Shown here: positions 60,009 to 64,000 of the stretch, piece by piece
Layout of the letters: every line of letters begins with the position of its first letter
Numbering within the stretch: the first letter of the stretch is position 1
Assembly: GCF_003600685.1 (NCBI RefSeq)
Contig: NZ_CP032084.1
Span: 2,852,001-2,916,000 of the forward strand
Source of the DNA: Achromobacter sp. B7
GTDB taxonomy: Bacteria > Pseudomonadota > Gammaproteobacteria > Burkholderiales > Burkholderiaceae_B
Reading direction: 5' to 3'
DNA: 64,000 nucleotides
Notes under the pieces: model-generated
The model's database searches: none
The model's input: the letters and a program-made list of their open reading frames with translations, nothing else
Told to the model about the DNA's origin: nothing
Translations under genes and position numbers: made by a program

Positions 60009-62783
60009 GACGAGCTGGCCTCCATCTCGTAGTCGGCGTCCGTGAAACCATTGGGGCGATAGTTCACCGTCGTCGTGCCGAACAGGGCGTTCGTGGCAAT
60101 TTTGACGACGCCGACACCGTTTATCACGGTCACTCGGTCCGGGTCGTCGTAACGCACCTCGCGGCCTGAGAACTCGCCCAGGCGCGGGGCCTGCTGCTGG
60201 CTGATCGAGTACTGGCTGATTTGCGACCGCCATCCTGGCAAGAAGACGGAAACCGAACGGACGTCGTCCGGCACTCCTAATACCGTCGCTAGCCCCGATT
60301 TGAGGGAAGGAGCCAAGACCTTCATTACGTCGATGTCGTTTTGCATGCTGGGCGCCTGGAACAAGCGATGGAATTCTTGCAGCTCTTCTTCATCGCTAGC
60401 AAAGGGCTCAAGCCCGCCTGGCATGCCCCATACGCTACGTCGGATCCATGTCTCGACCCTCGCCTCGTCGACCGTGGTTTGGTGGAGGTGGCGAAGGCCT
60501 AGATAAAGCGCTTCGATTCCAAGAAGGATCCACCCGATCGTGCCGGAGTTAAGCCGAGCCACTCCAGTTGTGCCTTTCAACAGTAATGAGCTTGATCTGG
60601 CCAATCTATTTACCTCCCAAGGACGTAATTTTCCCCACAGGTGCAAGAAGCCAATCCCCCCAGCGGCAAATTGCACTGAGCCACTGACGAAGCTGATGGT
60701 CGCCACTTGGCCGCGCTCTTGCACGGCGGCCTGCCACCAGTCCTTTGCGCCAATCGCGATTGCGGCCACAGCAGCCACCCCAATCGCTCGCAATTCCCAC
60801 TTCTTGGCCGCCCCATCAAACGCAGCAGCCACCCCCGTCTCCCCCCGCACCTTCGCCAAGTCCCGCTGTTTCTCGAACCAAAACCTCGTCATCGTCGCCC
60901 CAGCCGCGCCCACCCCCAAAACCTTGCCAGTCGCATTCAGCGCATTCCCCAAAGTCAATCCATCCTCACGCCCCAGCGCCTTGAATGCTTCGCCCGCGCT
61001 GTAGACCGTGGCGAACGCCGCGACGCCGCCTAGCGCCAGGCGGGGGGTTGTGCCAGAAGCGCAAGCGCCCGGGCAATTTTCGGCATTGCTCCACGCGCTC
61101 CTGCACGTCTTCGGTGTCATACAAGGTGACAAGGGTCTGCACGGCGCGGTCGACGGTCTGTGGACGAAAGCCGTTGACGCCGGTGAGGCCCATGCTGTTT
61201 CGCACCCAATTGCCCACTTCGCGCAGCGGTACGTCGTGGGCGCGCGCCAGGGCGCCGTCCAGCACTTCCATGATCGGGCGGTACACACTGGTCCAGAATG
61301 CGCCGGGCGATTTCAATTGGCCGTGCGCGACCAAGGCGCCCAGCATCACGCTCAGCTGACTGGATGCGCCGTCCGCCGGTAGCGTCTCCAGCACTTTTTG
61401 CAGCGCGGCCAAGGACGCATTGACCGCTGCCTGGCGGACGGTGCCGCTGGCCAGCTTGGCGTAGCTGACGACTTCCGGCGCGCCCAGCACGGCTTTTTGC
61501 AATAAGCCCACCGGGCCGTCGGGTTCGACTTGCGCCAGCAAGAAGTCCTTGCCGGCTGTGCAGTGGATCAGGGCGGGCAGGGTGTGCCCCGCAAGGCAGC
61601 GCAGGTCCAGATAGCCCTGGGTGTCGGGCGCGTGCACGTCGACGATGGCGTCGTAGGCTTTGCGCTGGCTGTTGAACAACGCCCAAAGATCGGCGGCGGC
61701 ACGGACGACGTCGTCGGCGTGCGCTTGCAGCTGCTTGGGGTGGTGTTCGACGAAGTGGGCGCGTGCGGCATTTCGAGCGTGCATAGTGCGCTTGCGGTAC
61801 GCGGCCAGGCGCGCCTGGTTGGCGCGGTCGCGAGAGGCCAGGACGTCCGGGCCGGTGATACCCGGCCCCATGGCGCTGCCGATAGGGTCATTTCGGAGGG
61901 TTTGGTGTCCGGCCTCATCGCCGGCCAGATTGCCCAACTGATCGATCATCTGGGACACCCGCAGCTTGTGAGCCGCGTCGGCGCCGTAGGTCTGCAAATC
62001 CGCCAGCCTGCTGCCCACCAGCATGTTCAATTCACTTAGCATCCCGGCCAGATCCTGCACGACAACGGCTTGGGGTTGGATGTCCGTGCGGGGCCGCGTC
62101 GCGGCCGTCATGGCGTTCTGGGTGGACAGGACGCCGTCGGTGTGTGGCCGGCTTTCACTCCAGGGATACTGGCGCAGCACGGTCTGGGACAGCTCGCGGA
62201 CTTCTGGCAGCAAGGTAGCGGGAAAGACGTGCGCTTGCTTGCCGCCCGCAATTTTTACGGGGGTGGCCAGCAGGCTGCGCCAAGTTTCTTTGTTGTTTTC
62301 AATGGCCCATAGCGCGGCGTGGCTCAGTAGCGTGTCGCTGACCATGACATGCACGGTCTCGTCTTGCAGGTCAGGAGGCGCAAGCAGGTAGCGCGCTGCG
62401 CCCGTTTCGTCCGGTACGGCCGCGCGGCCCGGCACGTCGCCTTTGTAGTCGGCTTCGGTCCACCAGATAGGCGCGAAGCGGATGTTGTCTGTGACCTGAT
62501 AGTGGATCGTCCACATGCGTCCGCTCTGGCGCACAAACAGGTAGACATAGCTGCGTGGCCGCAGTACCCGCAAGCCGTAGGCTTTGCCCTCGCTCAACGC
62601 CGGATAGCCGACGGTACTTAGCGTAGGGAACACCTTGGCATCAAAGGGCTTGTCCGTGATGCCATAGCGCAAGGGATACAAGGGGATGCCACGCTGGCAA
62701 GGCGGCGGGGATATCGCCTTGCCCAGTATCTTGGCGCTGGGGTGGGGCGGTTGCAGCGCCTTGGGACATTGCAGATGAATCAT
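60002..62783 (-). pseudogene. Large type VI secretion effector, BTH_I2691-like, frameshifted
   Basis: The N-terminal part (62783 to 60966, 605 codons) and the C-terminal part (frame ending at 60002) are one protein split by a +1 shift at six C (61042-61047). Deleting one C gives a single frame of 926 codons across the junction HNP|RLALGGVAAFAT. The N-terminus (CQRGIPLYPLRYGI, near residues 29-42) matches the GLPI-LPVRY-type start of BTH_I2691-family effectors as I recall it. After the junction, about four hydrophobic segments (ALGGVAAFATVYSA, AIGVAAVAAIAIGA, SVQFAAGGIGFLHL, IGWILLGIEALYLG) suggest a membrane-acting toxin. It follows the DUF4123 gene by ATGA overlap and is coupled to the immunity candidate. 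The shift may be a true mutation, a variable tract or a sequencing error. Confidence 0.75.
61042..61047 (-). repeat. Homopolymer of six (C on minus) at the effector frameshift
   Basis: Six G on the plus strand, at codon about 579 of the effector. With five bases the two halves of the gene join in one frame; with six the product ends after 605 residues. Confidence 0.8.
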
Positions 62784-63754
62784 GATTGCGTTCCTGATGC
62801 CATCGCGGCGGTGATCGTGTTCAAGCGGTGTTCAGCGTGGTTCAGGCGCAACAGCCCGGATTCGTCGCGGCGGGCCAGATTGGCGCGCAATTCGGCATCT
62901 TTCTCGAATGGCAATTGGGGAAAGTAGAGGCGCAATTCGATGTAGTGATGAATGTCGCGTTCGAGCCGCAGGTTGATCAGCCCGGCTTCGTCGGTAAACA
63001 GCGCGATCTGATGCAGCAGCTTGGCGTGGGCGGCCGGGTGCTTGGTCACCATATCGGCAGGCACGTGGCGGCGCACGGCCTCGCGCATGAAGCAGGCAAA
63101 GCTGGCGCGGTTGACCGCGTCTTCCTCAGCCGCCGACAACGCAAAGCCCCTAGGGTCGGGCGCGGTTTCATTCGGAACAGGAACATCGGCTTGCAGCCAT
63201 AGCGCGCCCGCGTCGTCGGCGGTGCGCCAGATCAGCCTTTGTATCGGCCCCAGCAATTGCGCCAAGCGATCGGCAGGCAGACCTTCGCAAAGCTCTTCCA
63301 ACTGGCGCGTGGCCGTCAGGTTGAATCGCATGGGCAAGCCATCGGGCGCCCGCATCAGACGCAGGTGCTTCAAGTGTGCACTTGCCGGCGCGTCATCGCC
63401 GGCAAACAACAGCACACCCATTTGCCTGGGGGCCCAATCGTCAATAAAAGCTTGCAGCAGCGGCGCGGTGACGGGCGTCAGCAACGGACCATGGCGATAC
63501 CCCGGCGGCTGGTATTCCCAATCGGTGCCGCGCCATAACCAGTGACGATCCACGCCGGACTGCAATGACGACACCTCGTGTTCCAGCGTGGCAGACTGTG
63601 CGCCATCCAACCAAAGCCAGGCAGAGGCAGAGCCGTAGCCAGGGCAAGAATCCGTATCCGCGCTCGCGCGATCGTCGGCCAGGCTGTCCATGCTGGGCGC
63701 TTGCACGACGCGGACGGTTTGACGGGGCCAGCCGGCATGTTCCGGGAAGGACAT
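62780..63754 (-). CDS. DUF4123 type VI effector adaptor/chaperone
   Basis: A 324-residue cytoplasmic protein. The ATG at 63754 has an excellent aaggag ribosome site; the longer frame would start at TTG. The DUF4123 core (HGPLLTPVTAPLLQAFIDDW, MRFNLTATRQLEELCEGL, LGPIQRLIW) spans about residues 80-185. Such adaptors (Tap-1/TEC) load a specific effector onto the VgrG tip. The order vgrG, DUF4123, effector with 4-bp overlaps at the effector side supports this job. Confidence 0.85.
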   Translation of the reverse strand: MSFPEHAGWPRQTVRVVQAPSMDSLADDRASADTDSCPGYGSASAWLWLDGAQSATLEHEVSSLQSGVDRHWLWRGTDWEYQPPGYRHGPLLTPVTAPLLQAFIDDWAPRQMGVLLFAGDDAPASAHLKHLRLMRAPDGLPMRFNLTATRQLEELCEGLPADRLAQLLGPIQRLIWRTADDAGALWLQADVPVPNETAPDPRGFALSAAEEDAVNRASFACFMREAVRRHVPADMVTKHPAAHAKLLHQIALFTDEAGLINLRLERDIHHYIELRLYFPQLPFEKDAELRANLARRDESGLLRLNHAEHRLNTITAAMASGTQS

Positions 63755-63756
63755 CG

Positions 63757-64000
63757 TCAGGCTCCTTGCATGCCGCAAGGGCAGGGCACACGCGGGCAGG
63801 TGCCGTCGGCGCGCAATGCGCAGAGCAGGTCCATGGCAAGCCCCGGGGTAGCGGCGCCCGCCATCGACGGGCCGCTGGCTGCGCCGGATTGCTGATTGAT
63901 GGGCCCTTTGAATACAAGGGCGCCTGCGTCCAGCGTGATGCCCGAATCGTCGATGTTGATGGTGCCGCCCGGCCCCTTGATGACCACGCTTTGCGCCGCC
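63757..64000 (-). CDS. vgrG: VgrG C-terminal end (partial, continues beyond window)
   Basis: Only the last 81 codons are inside. They begin in the beta-strand tail (VVIKGPGGTINIDDSGITLD, then GALVFKGPINQQSG) typical of the DUF2345 end of type VI Vgr proteins. The last 40 residues are Gly/Ala/Ser-rich and end in a cysteine-rich tail (LLCALRADGTCPRVPCPCG), an unusual extension that might dock the adaptor or effector. The stop is 2 bp before the DUF4123 start. Confidence 0.75.
   Translation of the reverse strand, partial: AAQSVVIKGPGGTINIDDSGITLDAGALVFKGPINQQSGAASGPSMAGAATPGLAMDLLCALRADGTCPRVPCPCGMQGA

Overview
The window is GC-rich and densely coded. It looks like a chromosome segment of a betaproteobacterium of the Alcaligenaceae, most likely Achromobacter or a close Bordetella relative. 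I infer this from two Bug-type (tripartite tricarboxylate) binding proteins, many LysR regulators, ABC uptake operons that start with the binding-protein gene, and a recG-oxyR-dps neighbourhood. I saw no rRNA, tRNA, insertion sequence or CRISPR array. Because of the GC content, most long antisense reading frames are shadows of real genes.

Layout. 1-2.5 kb: a ferric-iron ABC operon (fbpA, then the edge-truncated fbpB permease) behind a Fur-box-like site. 2.6-7.3 kb: ferredoxin-NADP reductase, then an AtuA-type catabolic operon (split DUF1446 plus its small partner plus a Bug binding protein) with a divergent LysR regulator. 7.4-12.4 kb: ridA, recG, oxyR (both redox cysteines present), dps and an RBBP9-type hydrolase. 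12.8-18.5 kb: an orphan LivK-type binding protein and the ugpBAEC glycerol-3-phosphate operon with a candidate Pho box. 18.7-25.5 kb: proC with a VUT-family membrane protein, then a complete livKHMGF operon. 25.6-29.8 kb: a D-amino-acid module (Bug binding protein, N-acyl-D-amino-acid deacylase, Asp/Glu-type racemase) with a divergent LysR regulator. 30-36 kb: two glutathione S-transferases around a PQQ sugar dehydrogenase, an EamA exporter, a DUF423 protein, a Xre/RES toxin-antitoxin pair and a zinc alcohol dehydrogenase. 36.4-42.5 kb: an LIV-type binding protein with a divergent IclR regulator, arginase, a NlpA/MetQ-type binding protein, an MFS transporter and an AsnC/Lrp regulator. 42.6-50.7 kb: metallophosphoesterase, FMN-dependent 2-hydroxyacid dehydrogenase, psd, an ABC-F ATPase, a CitE-like lyase, an orphan OmpR-type response regulator and an unrecognised protein. 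50.9-59 kb: DadA-like oxidase, DAHP synthase, a REC-EAL protein, a MuiA-like DUF4139 protein, and a LysR/MFS pair. 59-64 kb: a type VI secretion cargo module on the minus strand, in transcription order vgrG end, DUF4123 adaptor, large effector, membrane protein that is probably the immunity protein.

How the genes work together. Much of the window is nutrient capture: iron, glycerol phosphate, branched-chain amino acids, D-amino-acid derivatives and carboxylates. Several pathways pair a periplasmic binding protein with a regulator and catabolic enzymes. Redox and peroxide defence is grouped (fpr, ridA, oxyR, dps). The last 5 kb is antibacterial weaponry.

Most unusual observations. (1) Short GC-rich tandem repeats, with a different unit at each site (14, 14, 9 and 13 bp), sit exactly in four convergent gene junctions that lack a T-tract terminator; junctions with a classical terminator lack repeats. 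Two of these arrays read as C-rich, G-poor RNA on the minus strand, as expected of Rho loading sites. (2) The type VI effector gene is interrupted by one extra base in a run of six C; removing that base restores a single frame of about 926 codons. (3) Two consensus DnaA boxes form the arms of a perfect hairpin near 50.18 kb. (4) All three binding-protein-first ABC operons carry strong RNA hairpins between the binding-protein gene and the first permease gene.
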